Origin: Corythucha ciliata
Lineage: Eukaryota > Arthropoda > Insecta > Hemiptera > Tingidae
DNA length: 64,000 bases
Direction: 5' to 3'
Assembly: GCA_038030265.1 (NCBI GenBank)
Contig: CM075942.1
Span: 52,914,751 to 52,978,750 of the forward strand
Shown: piece by piece, positions 36,531 to 49,200 of the stretch
How the letters are laid out: every line of letters starts with the position of its first letter
How positions within the stretch are numbered: position 1 is the first letter of the stretch
Notes under the pieces: generated by a model
The model's input: the letters and a program-made list of their open reading frames with translations, nothing else
What the model was told of the DNA's origin: nothing
Database searches by the model: none
Made by a program: the position numbers and the translations under genes

Positions 36531-37980
36531 TGAAATTCGTTATAAGATAACACATGTTTTTATTGTGATAAAAATGAGAAAGTTTCATGTGTCAGAACTT
36601 ATTCATAAATTTATTTTTTAAGGTTTATTTATGCTAAAATAGAGCATAAATCGTGATCCGTTCGTAAAATAATCCAACAGTTAATAAATACGCGATTTTT
36701 GAAGTTTTAGGTCATTTCAAACACGCCAGCTAGCATGTTTGCGTCATAGGCGCTTTCCGAAAAAAGTCACCTGTAATGTAGCTGTCGAAGAGCGGTTTGT
36801 TGTGTTTCTTTGCCTTATTTTCTACTAGAGATCTCCAATAATAAAATAGTGGAGGATAAACAGATGAGCTATTTAGAGGCATGAAAAGGACAGAGAATAC
36901 GACGACGATTACGTTGCGGAAAATGTTCGTTTTGGCGGGATTTCAAATATGCCAACTTTTGTTGAGAAATAAAAAATATTTCTGAAGGGTTTAAAATTTT
37001 TATTTATTTATTTACGTGGAAGGATTGATGTGCCTAATCGAAAACAAATAATTTTGGAAAATGTGAAACTTCCTCATTGTGATAAAAACCGTTCTCGATG
37101 GTTCCTTGACTCAAGGAAGCTTCATGGAACGTTCATAAATACGGGCCTAAGTGTTCTGTGTATGTAATCAAATCCCCACTCAAAATTTTTCAAAATTCGC
37201 CAAAAAAACCGCTTGATTGATTTCAATGTTTACTGTGGACAATTGTCTTGCTGAAGAGCCCTCTTCAAGAAACAACAGTGCTTGAAAAATTTGCAAGTTC
37301 ACCATTACCGATGTTTCTTAATTTAAGCCACGAATAAGCGTTTTTAGCTACGAATCGGGGCTCAGTTTAGGTTATGACGAGAGGAAATGGGGGCTTGAAA
37401 TTATAGTGTACCCGGCGTGTGCTCGCTCACTTGTCCACTACGGCTGCTACCCTAGTAGCTAAGGTACTGGGTAGGTAGGTTTTAGAAACGTTTTTAAAAC
37501 GTTACACAGTAGCACCCTCAGTGATTGAAAAAGCAACATTTCTGAAACGTTTCTGAAACCCGCGTGAGAAACGTTTCTTAATTTTAAGTTTCAAAAACGT
37601 TTTCAAGACTAAAGAATTAATCTATTTTTATGGAAAATGATGAGAAATCAAAATTGTTGTAAGTTTTGCACAAGACAAACGTAAATAAATAAATGTACAT
37701 CCTTGGTAATAAAAAAACGGAAGAAAATAAAAGAGTGATGGTGGGGCGTATGATAACATCCTAAGCCTGTGTGTAACCCTTCAGTGATATGTTGAACGTT
37801 GAACCCGTGCATTGCCGCCGTCTGACCCCGCGATTTTAATATGCTTCTTTTTCTTCAGTAATTAAGGTTTCCGTCATGCTTTATTACAATGCTCCTCTTC
37901 TCGTTCTCGTCTTGTTGAACTAGCATTTCTTCCATCTTCTTCAGAATATTCAGATACTAAGTATGGTAAAAGAAGAGTGT
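36531..37980. other. Intergenic, no gene seen
   Basis: No coding content recognised. Between 37470 and 37610 there is repeated GAAACGTTTCTGAAACG-like wording that returns at 38745-38830, possibly the two ends of an old element. Confidence 0.35.
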
Positions 37981-38040
37981 GATTCAAGATGAACAAAAGT
38001 CATCATGCGATGCTTTTTTAAATTGATTTTTTAAGTTAAA

Positions 38041-38353
38041 GATCGGTGAATTACGGTTTTGATCGGTTTTCCCTCAGTAAAGGTTTTGTGGAAGAAGTGG
38101 ACTCTTTGCCGATGTTTAATTGATTGAAATCTGGAAAAGGTGTGAGTCCTTGCTGTTGATGAATCGATTTCACTATCCATTTTCTTGTCATTTATTTTTT
38201 GTTTTTTTAGGTTATGAAGCGTGCGCATTTTAAGTTTGTTCTGTTTTCCCTAAAGAACCTTTTTCTTAAAAAATTGACTATTTGATTAAATTCTGGAAAA
38301 GGTGAGAGCCCTTGCATCTTTTATATATCGGATTCATAATCCATTTACTCATT

Positions 38354-38404
<51 letters not shown>

Positions 38405-38545
38405 CAGGTTATAAATCGTGTGAATTTTAGTTTAGTTCAGTTTTTACTCAAGTAACGTTTTTATCCAAAAGCAGATGATTTGTCGATGTTATTTTACTCA
38501 AATCTGGAAAAGGTGAGTGCCCTTATGAATAATAAGTGTCATTAT
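38041..38545 (+). repeat. Three tandem units with splice-site-like punctuation
   Basis: Three diverged units, each ending in AAATCTGGAAAAGGTGAG-like wording (at about 38127, 38287 and 38499). The second and third are preceded by a T-run then AGGTTATGAAGCGTG or CAGGTTATAAATCGTG. Spacing is 160 and 212 bp, the longer one containing a 49-T run (38356-38404). No conserved open frame is seen across units. Confidence 0.55.
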
Positions 38546-38879
38546 TCATTTACGGCCATTGAAGGCAGGAGGTGAATACATTTCTTTTATTATTATTTTT
38601 ATAATACAATGCAAGTATTTTAAAACCATGTGTTGATTTTTCTACGGAGCAGTTTTTCTTTGTGTGATGTATTATTTTACTGATTGAATGTGAATATAGC
38701 GCTACACGTGATTCTGGTCGAAACTACAAAAGGGGGTCCGAACCCTTAAAAAACACGTTTCTGATACGTTTTCATACTAAATTTAGAAACGTTTCAAATC
38801 CTTGAAAAACACGTTTCTAAATACTTTCAGAAACATTGCCTAAATGGTAGCTAAAATGTTATTGAAACGTGGTTATAAC

Positions 38880-41800
38880 CAGGGGTGGGCAAAATACTTC
38901 GAAAAAAGTATTTCAAATACAAAATAATTTTGAAAATGTAATTGAATTACAAAATACAATCCCAATTGTATTATAAAATACAAATACGTATAGACCAGTC
39001 AATATAGACAAAAAAATCCGGGTAAATCGCAAACATGCATGTAATTAATTTTTTATTCGCGTGTTGTTAGGACCAATGAGAGCAGTTATTACTCAAGTTT
39101 GCAACCCTCAAAACCTTGTGCTCAACTCGTGGCACTCGAAAAACCAAGAAATGTCATCACTTTTTTCTCTTTTTTTAACAAAACTACCAGAAGAAAGCGC
39201 TTTTCGAGCATGACCACAGTATACATTGTTAAAGCCAACTAAATTTGCTACAATTAAAGCCCAGCCCGAGCATTCTGGGTCTGTTAGTTCAGGAAATACA
39301 ATCAGTCGACAAAATACTTAATCTCGCCAAAAAGCGAGATTTTATTGGTAGGGTAACTTTTCAAGACCCGTAGCACTCAAATACCGGTGATTCGTACTTG
39401 GTTAAAAAAAAATGAGACGGGAGGTTGTACGTCCAAAATGCAACAAAAAATTTCCTATGTCCTAAGGTCAGATTTCGATTCCTAGCCGAGATAATCAATT
39501 TGTTGTTTTTAGCACATCACGGGTTTTCGCAACAAAAACAGGTGTAACATGGGAAGTAAGCGTCTTAGGTTAAATCCAACGACACCACTGAAAAGAGCAC
39601 CCTTTTTTCTGTTTCAGTAAAGACATTTTGTCCAATGATAGTGAAAGATTCTTTGAGTAAACTGGGAAAATATCAGGATATTTTAAAAAATGTCAGTTTT
39701 TGACAACTGTTCAAAGCTAGACTACATTGGCCATGGTGCTCCCAGCGCCGACCTAAGTCCTCTAAAACTGAGTGAAGTAACTTAGTTTAATACTTCATGC
39801 TTATTTTACTCCTGCCCTTCGCAAAGTTTTGATAAAAATCCATTGTCATACCAAAAAATGAGGCAATTAAGCCCATTTTGAGTGCCTAAAAGAAGATACG
39901 AAAGCTATTCCAAGAATGTTTTTTTTAGCTTATTCCACTTTTATTTGTCTTTTTTCATAGATTAGCGTAATGAAAGTGAATTAGGCTGAAAAAAAAAGTT
40001 TTAGGAATGGCTCTTGATCTTCTTGTAGGCACTCAAAATGGGCTTAATTGCCTCATTTTTTGGTATAACAATGGATTATTCTAAAACATTGCGAAGGACA
40101 GGAGTAAAATAAGCATGAAGTATTAAACTAAGTTACTTCACTCAGTTTTAGAGGAATTTGCCCGGCGCTGGGAGCACCATGGCCAATGTAGTCTAGCTTT
40201 GAACAGTTGTCAAAAACTGACATTTTTTAAAATATCCTGATATTTTCCCAGTTTACTCAAAGAATCTTTCACTATCATTGGACAAAATGTCTTTAATCAC
40301 ACAGAAAAAGGGTGCTCTTTTCAGTGGTGTCGTTGGATTTAACCTAGGACGCTTACTTCCCGTGTTACACCTGTTTTTGTTGCGAAAACCCGTGATGTGC
40401 TAAAAACAACAAATTGATTATCTCGGCTAGGAATCGAAATCTGACCTTAGGACATAGGAAATTTGTTGTTGCATTTTGGACGTACAACCTCCCCTCTCAT
40501 TTTTTTTAAACCAAGTACGAATCACCGGTATTTGAGTGCTACGGGTCTTGAAAAGTTACCCTACCAATAAAATCTCGCTTTTTGGCGAGATTAAGTATTT
40601 TTTGACTGGTTGTATTTCCTGAACTAACAGACCCAGGATGCTCGGGCTGGGCTTTAATTGTAGCAAATTTAGTTGGCTTTAACAATGTATACTGTGGTCA
40701 TGCTCGAAAAGCGCTTTCTTCTGGTAGTTTTGTTTAAAAAAGAGAAAAAAGTGATGAAATTTCTTGGTTTTTCGAGTGCCACGAGTTGAGCACAAGGTTT
40801 TGAGGGTTGCAAACTTGAGTATAAACTACTCTCATTGGCCCTAACAACATGCAAAAAAAAAAAATTACATGCATGTTTGCGATGTTTGATGTTTATATTG
40901 ACTGGCCTAGTACTTGTATTTTGAATTTTAAAATACAAAATACAAAATACTTTTTCGTCCAAGTATAAAACTCTTTTCAAAACAGGAAAATATAATATTT
41001 GAAGGCCTACTGAACCAGGAAGGTCAGACTCACGACGATTTTAATGAGATCCTCATACACACCCTACACATATTCCCCCCTCATCCATTCCAGCGATAAT
41101 TTTGCATCAATTCCTAGATCGGTGACCTGACCGGCACGGTCGTGCAGCATTTTCTTGATAAAACTAGAGAGACAATCTACCAGTATGTCTTCTTGGATCC
41201 AGGGCATGGCGTATTCGAAGGCCAACAGGTGACCTATTCTGAAGAGAGCAAGCTAGAATTCGCTATGAAATCCTAGGAAACAGCAACCAATACGCAGCTC
41301 ATGAACAACAATCGGTTTGGATTTATACATTTTTCCCCGTGCAGCGGTTGCACTGTTCCCCATGGATGAGAGATTCGTGTACTCGTGTTTTTAACTCGGT
41401 GGGTAGGACTAGGACACTAGGAGATCCAACCCCAGACACTTGCGTAGCCTAGGAATATGATTTAGACATGTGCATGGTGTCCTTGGGTTTGAGACCGCGC
41501 CAATTGATTGATATGATAAGCCATATTCATATAAAATGAGAGGTGGGTTTGTCGATGATTTTGACGGGCCCGCTTCGTCAATTTCCATAATCTTTCCCCT
41601 GCAACTACTACAACTCGAAATAGTTCCGGCGAACAAAGCACATAAGCTGAAACCTCTCTTGGGGGAACCAACCTCATGGGGCGGCAAAAAAGGTTTAAGA
41701 ATTGAGACAACTAGCGCTCAAAAAGCATCAGGTGGTATTCAGTCATAAACCCTTAGAAAAAGTTGGGAAAGTATTTGTATTTTGATTTAATTTAAAATAC

Positions 41801-41882
41801 AAAATACTTTTTGAAATGTATTTAAAATACAAAATACAATCTAAAAAGTATTTTAAAATACATTGTATTTTGCCCACCCCTG
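38880..41882. mobile_element. hAT-like element with 8-bp target duplication and internal palindrome
   Basis: The ends CAGGGGTGGGCAAAATAC and its inverse are flanked by the identical 8-bp GTTATAAC (38872-38879 and 41883-41890), the size used by hAT transposases. The first two thirds form a huge palindrome: arm 38890-39945 is mirrored at about 39990-40970 around a short unique centre (about 39950-39985). The last ~800 bp (40980-41750) are single-copy, then the end region repeats ATACAAAATAC wording. No transposase is recognised, so it is non-autonomous. Confidence 0.85.
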
Positions 41883-41971
41883 GTTATAACCACGGAAGCC
41901 GTTAGTCGTCGTACATGGCTATCACAAATGAGCACGTCTTCCTTGTCAACAAAATAACAATTTTAACTTTA

Positions 41972-42255
41972 TAGTAAGATCGCTTAAAATTCAAGGGTTT
42001 GTAGGTAATGCATGCGCAAAGTTGTAACCGTTTGGAGCATACGTTGTCAATCTTACCACGTTGAGTGCGTCGAAAACGAACCGCTTTCGGCTGCTTGACA
42101 TGTTCAGTTGGGCTTCCTGCTTCCATACGCTGAAGAATAAGGCAAGCAGTCGAAACCGGTTTGTTTACGACGCACCTCAACGAGGGAAGACTGACAACCT
42201 AGGCTCCAACGGATACAACTTTATGCATGATGCATTAACAATTTCAACCTCAAAC
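41972..42255. repeat. Inverted-repeat retroelement-like copy with CTGAAGA...GAAACCGGT motif
   Basis: Left part GATCGCTTAAAATTCAAGGG, then TAGGTAATGCATGC and a region mirrored by TGACAACCTAGGCTCCAACG and AACTTTATGCATGATGCATT. The motif CTGAAGA (42130) followed by GAAACCGGTTTGT lies in the right arm and a diverged inverse copy in the left (42078-42115). The left wording is shared with 56882-57010, so this is a dispersed family. Confidence 0.55.
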
Positions 42256-43395
42256 TGATCAACAATTCATGTTCACTTGTTTTTAGGTGTACGTTGTGTC
42301 GTACTTTCAGTCACTTTTGCCCTAATTTTTCGAACCAGGCGTCCTCGGAATAGTACATTACGAGAACCAACCATCCCACCTAAATAATTTATTCCAATTG
42401 ATTGAAGCTGGATTCACATGGAGCGGAACGCGCGAGGAAAGCGGCTGTTGGAACAGGGTGGCCGCCATGTTGTCGGAAGAGATGAACAGCGGTCAGCGGC
42501 AGACATTTTCATACCACCTCCGCGACGAGCTCCGCGCAAGCGCAGGAGACAGGAATGTTGATTGTTGATAACCGCTAGTAGAGGTTCCAATTTTAATTCG
42601 TGTGTCATTGAGCTGTTGAAGCTTAAAATAAGAATGAGTTCCAATTTCAATGAAAATTTATTAGAAAAACACCACCAACAAGATTTGAGAGGTTTCAGAT
42701 CTCAGAGGCTTTCAGTAAGAAGGTTATGATTCCGTCCCATATGGAGGCCTCTTCACGTGAATTCTCTTACCGACTCCGCCAACCCCTCCACTGGTTTTTC
42801 TGCCTTCCGTCCTTCCGCTTTCCGCACTTGTTCGGCCCCGCGTGAATCCTGCTTAATAGATCTTTCCTCAATTTGGCGAGAAGCGATTGTACATAGTTGT
42901 TGTCTGGACGGCGCTGGCGTCAAAGTTTTATTCGCAAATATCGTTCAGTGCAAACAAAAAAGGGTCAAAATTTGGAGTAATCAGCTGTTCTCCTAGCACA
43001 CACCCGTGTGATATGAATTCATATCGCTCGGGTGTGTGATAAAGGGCATCTTCCGCGGGCGTTTTCGGTACGATATTTGCCAGTTTCCGTAACGATAGTG
43101 CGAAAAAAAACATTTCATGTTAGTTTTAAACCTTAACTGTACAGTTTTCAAAAACTGAAGCTATAAAGTGCCAGGTTAGGAAAAATCCAACTTACTGGAG
43201 TAATCATGTTATTGTAAAAGATAACTAACGATATTTATAAACACGGATTGCTTATGCCGGTTTAGAGGGGGGTGGATGAGGTACGCCATCCCTTGATAGC
43301 GGTGAAGAAGGTACCCCTCTTCATAGTAGCCGGGCTCAACCTTGTTAGTGAGAACCTCTTTCCCCATCACCTCTTTGTCTATTTGATTTCGAATG
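42256..43395. other. Intergenic, small palindrome only
   Basis: No gene recognised. A ~40-bp hairpin lies at 42999-43038 (CACACCCG...ATATGAATTCATAT...CGGGTGTGTG). A GC-rich patch at 42420-42560 may be another small element. Confidence 0.35.
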
Positions 43396-43407
43396 AGATA
43401 AAAGGGT

Positions 43408-43551
43408 CTATTCGTTTGTCGTCCGGAGCTGCACTATTAGCATTGAAAGTTCTAACCTTCCATTATTTTTTCGTGTTATTTCACACGATAACACGCGAGG
43501 TCACATAATTTCGTGCTGCTCGGAGTAGTCCGGGACGACAAACGATAGACC
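43408..43551. mobile_element. MITE-like inverted-repeat element
   Basis: The ends GGTCTATTCGTTTGTCGTCC and (inverse) GGTCTATCGTTTGTCGTCCC match with one small gap; inner bases GGAGCTGCAC also pair. Length about 145 bp. No clear target duplication. Confidence 0.55.
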
Positions 43552-43804
43552 TAAAGTAATCTGCTTTGGTTTGTCAGTTTTTAAAATATATATTAACTTT
43601 TCTTCATTTTAAGTAATTTAACATCGCGATTTGATTTAGGCTCGGGTCGACACATGGGTTTAAAGTTCCGTTAACACTAAGCCGAGTTTAGGTGTTTAAA
43701 CCCCAAACATAAATTAGCATTTTGAATACAAAATCATTTAAACCCTTAGCACCATTTAAACGGGCATTACCGACCAGTAAACTTGAATGAGTGTAATTCC
43801 AATT

Positions 43805-44215
43805 CAGGGGGAGTTATACACGTGTTTCCTCGACCTCGACCCCCTCCAATCATACCACGCCTACTCGGCGTTACGAACATTATCGCCGTATTTCTGCACC
43901 AATACTGGATTTCAAGGTCTCATTTAAGTCTTCAGGAAATTATGCACAACCGTACGATTTTTCTTTCCTAAATAAGTCGTCAAAAGAATGTGAATTTTCA
44001 AGGTAAAAGTTTACGTGCATCTTACAGTTATTTTAGGGGTGAAATATGAAAAAAGAAGATCGTACGGTTGTGCGGAATATCCTGAAGATTTTAATGAGAC
44101 CTTGAAATCCAGGATTGGTGCAGAAATACGGCGATAATCTACGTAACGCGGAGTTGGCGAGGTATGATTGCAGGGGGGTCGAGGAAACACATGTACAACT
44201 CCCCCTTAAAATGAC
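43805..44215. repeat. Inverted repeat, ~165-bp arms
   Basis: Arm 43805-43970 is mirrored at 44040-44215, for example ATCGCCGTATTTCTGCACCA against its inverse at about 44115 and CACAACCGTACGATTTTTCT against 44060. The spacer is about 70 bp. No coding function; the short frames in the arms are mirror images. Confidence 0.75.
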
Positions 44216-44528
44216 CGCATAAAGGACGTTCGCTTTCACAAGTGAAGACAATTTCATCGCTCTTCTCCCTGGCAGAAATGAGGAAAGATCGATGCACCAT
44301 CACGCGAATAACGAAATTAATTACGAACTTATACCTCTGGCAAAATTGAGTAATATTCTCATTTTGCGATATAACTTCATTTGAACTTTGAACCTTTCTT
44401 TGACGAACGAATCGGACCATCACTTTGAAACAATACATTCCGGTTGTTGAGAGAAAACCCTCGTTTGGTTAATTGGTTTCATTAAAGCAAGGAGGCTCTG
44501 TGTCCGAAGAAAATATGAATAAGGAACA

Positions 44529-44888
44529 TGCTGACCAAGAGTTCGTAGGCCGGAGGTGCGACGACGGTTTCTTACAGAAAAAAAAGGAGAGACGTTCACG
44601 TCGCGTAAAGATTACTTTATTACGGGACCGGTTTCAGCTGCTGCCAGCCATCTTCAACCATTATAAACATAAAACAATAAATAATTAGCTAAACGCCAAT
44701 AAAATTTGTTTTATTTGTTCTTGATTCACGGTTCCGGAAGCCTTGCTTTGTTTTTTGAAGGGGTATGGCTTTTAGCTAATTATTTATTGTTTTATGTTTA
44801 TAATGGTTGAAGATGGCTGGCAGCAGCTGAAACCGGTCCCGTAATAAAGTAATCTTTACGTGACGTGAACGTCTCTCCTTTTTTTCTG
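44529..44888. mobile_element. Inverted retroelement-like insertion with 15-bp target duplication
   Basis: The identical 15-bp TATGAATAAGGAACA flanks both sides (44514-44528 and 44889-44903). Inside, two ~120-bp arms (44572-44693 and 44770-44888) are near-perfect inverted copies carrying GAAGATGGCTGGCAGCAGCT followed by GAAACCGGTCCCGTAATAAA. A long, non-fixed target duplication and tail-to-tail arms suit target-primed retrotransposition rather than a cut-and-paste transposon (inference). Confidence 0.7.
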
Positions 44889-44903
44889 TATGAATAAGGA
44901 ACA

Positions 44904-46085
44904 CTTTCGCTTTCTTCGTCAACCCCCGCGAACATGAATACTACACGCTCAACAGTGTAACTGGCACCGGCAGTGCTGAACTCCTGAGTTCACCATTCCC
45001 CCTTCTTCACACAAGTAGGTACTACTGTACAAGTATGGTTAAAAAAGAACTAAGGTTTGCCCTGAATATTATTTTAATCTGCTATGGCCCCGCTTAATCA
45101 GTAGTGATGAGCGATCCAGTTCTTTTATATCGTCGTGGGCAACTTACGAAGCAGGTAGCTCGAAAAAATAAAAACAAAAAATTGATGGCTAAATGCTTCG
45201 ATAATGCTGGTACTCGAATTTTTTGTTGTTTTTCAATTGACCATCTAAATAATCACGCAGAATCCCCACACCCCCTTCCCAACCCCTTGGAAAGTGTTGG
45301 AATTGGAGCCGGCAAAATGCGGAAATAAAAAAATCACTTAGAGGCACCGCTTTGGCGTTTTTTTTTTTTGTTTAATTTACAGAGATTGTTGGACCCCCCC
45401 CCCCTCACAGTAATAAGTCCTTGCTCCAATCAACCGCGATAAAAAAACAAAAAAAACTGTAGATTGGATGCGCGCAGGTCGCTGATTTATGAATTAGCCA
45501 TTTTGCTAACAGGCGTAAGCAGTAAATTTGTTTGCGTCATTCAATCGAGAAACAAAGGTTTTTTTTTTTTAATGCAGGGGGTTTTAATACTGGGTTCTCA
45601 TTGATGAAAAAATACAATTTGCATCCCCCCCCCCCCGGTCAATTCACTTATCCCTTTTGTTAATTTTCAAGGGGGTTGGACTCGTGGGTGGGGAGGGGGT
45701 GGAAGGGACGTATCTCAACAGAGCCCAATAACTCCTTAATCCACATTGTGAAACCCCACCCCAATGCCACCCTCTTCAAAACAAGCACATGTCTCTTCGC
45801 CGCCCCCGTAAAACGACGAGTTTTTTGGAAAAATAATAATACCCGCCAACCCACACGGGTAGACTGACTCCCTCCACTGCCACCCCCTCCCCCACTCTAT
45901 CGAGCGTTCAGACTTGGAGGCGGCTATTTCCTGCTGTGTGACCCGTCAAGGGGAGTGAAAGAGAACGAGTGAGAGTGGAGTGGTTTGGTAGCGTGGAGAT
46001 TTTACTGGGACGGCGGTTCGGCGTCGTTGCGGGGAGTTAATTTTTTTTTTTCCTTTCCAATCTTTTCAACAACCAGCGTGTTCAC
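44904..46085. other. Intergenic, no gene seen
   Basis: No gene. Several C- and T-homopolymers (45399-45408, 45626-45636). The 45870-46085 stretch upstream of the candidate promoter is enriched in GAGTGA/GAGAACGAG wording. Confidence 0.35.
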
Positions 46086-46087
46086 TT

Positions 46088-46255
46088 CTCAGTCAGTTCA
46101 CGTTGAGTTCTTGTCGAGTGAGTTGTACACACACCACCCCTCGGTTCGAGCTACACAGGAGAGTGGCCGGCACCGTGACCTCCTCAGACTTTTCCAGCTT
46201 CCGAGAAGCCAACAAGATTTACTATTATTTTTTTTTTATATACTCCCGAAATTTG
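46088..46255 (+). promoter_or_regulatory. Candidate promoter / non-coding first exon of the SLC36 gene
   Basis: TCTCAGTCAGTTCACG at 46088-46103 contains two arthropod-type initiator words (TCAGT). It is followed by about 155 bp of non-repetitive sequence ending in a strong donor, TTTG|GTGAGT (46255/46256). A matching 5' UTR acceptor, TCTCTACAG|GAAGCC, lies at 55275, just before the SLC36 start codon. The link across 9 kb is inferred from signals only. Confidence 0.3.
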
Positions 46256-49200
46256 GTGAGTCACTCGGTCCACAAATTCACATAATTTTAAGGTATTTTA
46301 CGCTTATTCCGGAGCAATCTAATGGAAACGAAAGACAAGAGTGTTTTGGCCGCGTGTCAAGCACGCGGATTCAAGCTTGTAGTGCACAAGATCCCTTTTA
46401 AATGCAAAAAATAACAAAAAACCTGCTGCACTGTAGTGATTTTGTGTTGTATATCAATCCCACCTGTACATACATAAACTTTAATATAAATAAACAGGAC
46501 AATTTTGCAAAATCATCATAAACCACCAAGCTGGGCACATTAAACACGGTTGTGCAACTGCATTTTACAAACAATTTCATTAATAAATAAATAAAACTGA
46601 AAATGTAACTACGAAGTTGTGAATCAATGCGAATCAAGGCTTACCAGCTTACAATTTTAGGCGGTAAGGACTGTAGGGATTGAGGGGTCTCTTAATACCC
46701 AGGACCCCAGGAGTGGCGTAACCGGTACCTTTTTTTTTCGTTGACAATTATTCAAATAGATAATTCGAGAATAGTTATTCATTACTTCCAAGGCTTCTTG
46801 TCACTTTTTTTTTTTTTAGGTAAAAAAATCCAAAACCAACTCGTATGATTGACCCCCTCATGTACCCACCGGTTAAATTTTGTCACGTCCTCCGCGTTCA
46901 ATGACTCCTTATTCTCTGTATAAAAGGTCCCTTCGCGTACAAGAAGAGCGAGCCCCGACCCAATGGGAAAAGGTACTCGTATTTCGCCAGTGGTGGTGGC
47001 AATGGGTTTGATTAGAAGAAAAAAAAAACCTGTTTACCAGTCCCTCGGAAGAGGATGCCCCACAGATTTTCTGTCCCTTTTTTTCCTATACCACTGACAC
47101 GGAAGCCTAAAAACTAAATCGATAAAATTCTATTTTTAGTTGACACGCCCCCCCCCACTCTGCCTCACCCTATCACCGGCGAAGCCATGCCACCCCCCCC
47201 CCCCACTTTCATGCCTTGGAGAACATAATGAGTCGGTAGTGTGTTGAGGAAAATCCCTCATCAACCTTCAGTTTCATGAGTCGTGATATTGTAATGAAAG
47301 CATACACAAAGCCGATTTTGTTGCCGTTTTTCTTTCTTTCGACCTTCGTTTTTGAAGGAATCATCAACAAAGGTGACGATTGTTTCTATTTCTTCGGTTT
47401 ATTTTGTTTACTGTTTAGGTGTTTTCTTTCAATATTTTCTCTGTTATCAAGAATTTTGTTTCAAATACCAGGAAAAAGCGTCCCCAGTTTGTATACGCTG
47501 AAAGGAACGCATCAGGTAAACACCTCTCCTCAACCTGAACCACACCCTGGGAAAAAGATTCATGTGATGCTACCTGCGAAATTCTTACAAAAATGGAAGT
47601 AAAAGGGCACCTCCACCCACTCATTCACTCTCAAGGCCTTGATATTTCGTTGTGTCACGTAATTTGAACGGGGAATCGTGTTTGAATTATATGGAAAAGT
47701 AGAGGATTTTTTTTAATTAAGAGAACTAAACAAACGTGGCGGAACTTAATTTTTTGATCGAAACCGATAGAAATTATTACGGCGGGAGGAGGGGGGGTAC
47801 GTATACGTTCGAGCATTTCAAATGATGTGTCTTGGTGGAGTCCAGGCCCAGGCAATCTAGGCAAACCTACAGGGTCACGGAAATTCCTTTAACGCTGAAG
47901 AGTGGATCCTATCAGGGCGTACGGGTGATGGCATTGTAGTGTTACGGCTATAGCGAGCTTGCTTCGGCACGGTGTGGGTCACCCGCTGATATAGGACTTA
48001 TGCCGGCAGCGGTATATGGGCATTGATGTGCCCATGTGTGGGGAGACTGACAAAATAGTTACACCCCTGCCGGGGTCATCACGTCCTCTAGTAAACCCCT
48101 TGAAACGGACTAATTTCCTGAGTCCTATAAGTCGCTGCAGTAGGACTGCATCAGGCCTCACGGAACTTTCTGAGGGAGGGGTTTCTGTTCGCACGCGTTG
48201 TGATTTTTAACCCTATTGCCGTTATTTTCGTAAAAACGATCCGATTCCAGTTCAAAATGCTCAAGTCTTGCGAGTTTGAACTCCGCAGTCAATTATCGGT
48301 AATAAATGTATTACAAAACCTCTACTCCTCCAGTGGTTTTACGTTTGACTGAGCCATTGAATAATGACGAAGATAACGTAACAACTGAGCCCACAGGGTT
48401 TTCAAGAAGAGACGTAGGACGATATCTTTGTATTTCCAAGGCGCATATTACCCCTCCTACCTTCTCTCATTATTTTGAGAACAAGTCCATTTTTTCAAGA
48501 GAAAAAAAAAACCTGTAATTTTATTTAAAACCACTCCTAACGCCGAGTCCTTATTTTATTTTAATTTTTTTCGTCAATAATAGCCAATAATTATTATCTA
48601 CCGTGTTTTTCCTTCCAAAGGAGAAAAAAAAGAACGCTCTAAAACTATGTCAATAACGAAATAGAACGATGAAACGTTAGATTTACTTTGTTTCTTATGA
48701 AAGCTTTCAACGTCACATTTTAGGGGGCAAATAAATAATATTTATCGTCAAAAACTGCATAAAACAAGTGCTTCTACGACAAAAAAAGATAAAAAAAAAA
48801 AAAAAAAAATAGTTCGTGTCATGATAGCTACATGTATGGTGTGTTGGGGAGGTATGATAATTGCACTCCTGGTGTTATTTTTCCGCTCTGTCCCTCCAAA
48901 TGTTGTTGTTTTTTTTCCTTCGGTGAGGAAGGACGGAAACGCACGATAATGCGTTACTGTATCACAGTGACCAGTGACCGTTAATGAAGTTATATACTGG
49001 CCTGGGGGCCGTACGGGTTCGTACCTGTTTTTTTAATAAAGAAAAAATCGGTGTCGTTAACCTTAAAAAGGTCACAAAGACGCACAGTGTGTCTGGCCGG
49101 AGAGCAATTTATACTTTAATTCTTTTTTTTTTAATGTCAATGCCATTTTTATTGCTCTCACAATCAGACCAGGAAAATTAACAATTTGTCCCTCACGAAA

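Noticed and set aside
41100..41710. Coding exon in the unique tail of the 3-kb hAT-like element
   Set aside because: Frames are short, interrupted, and show no transposase or other family signature.
47276..47602. Possible secreted or membrane protein of 108 residues
   Set aside because: Hydrophobic N-terminus arises from T-rich DNA; no homology, no splice support and no conserved motif seen.
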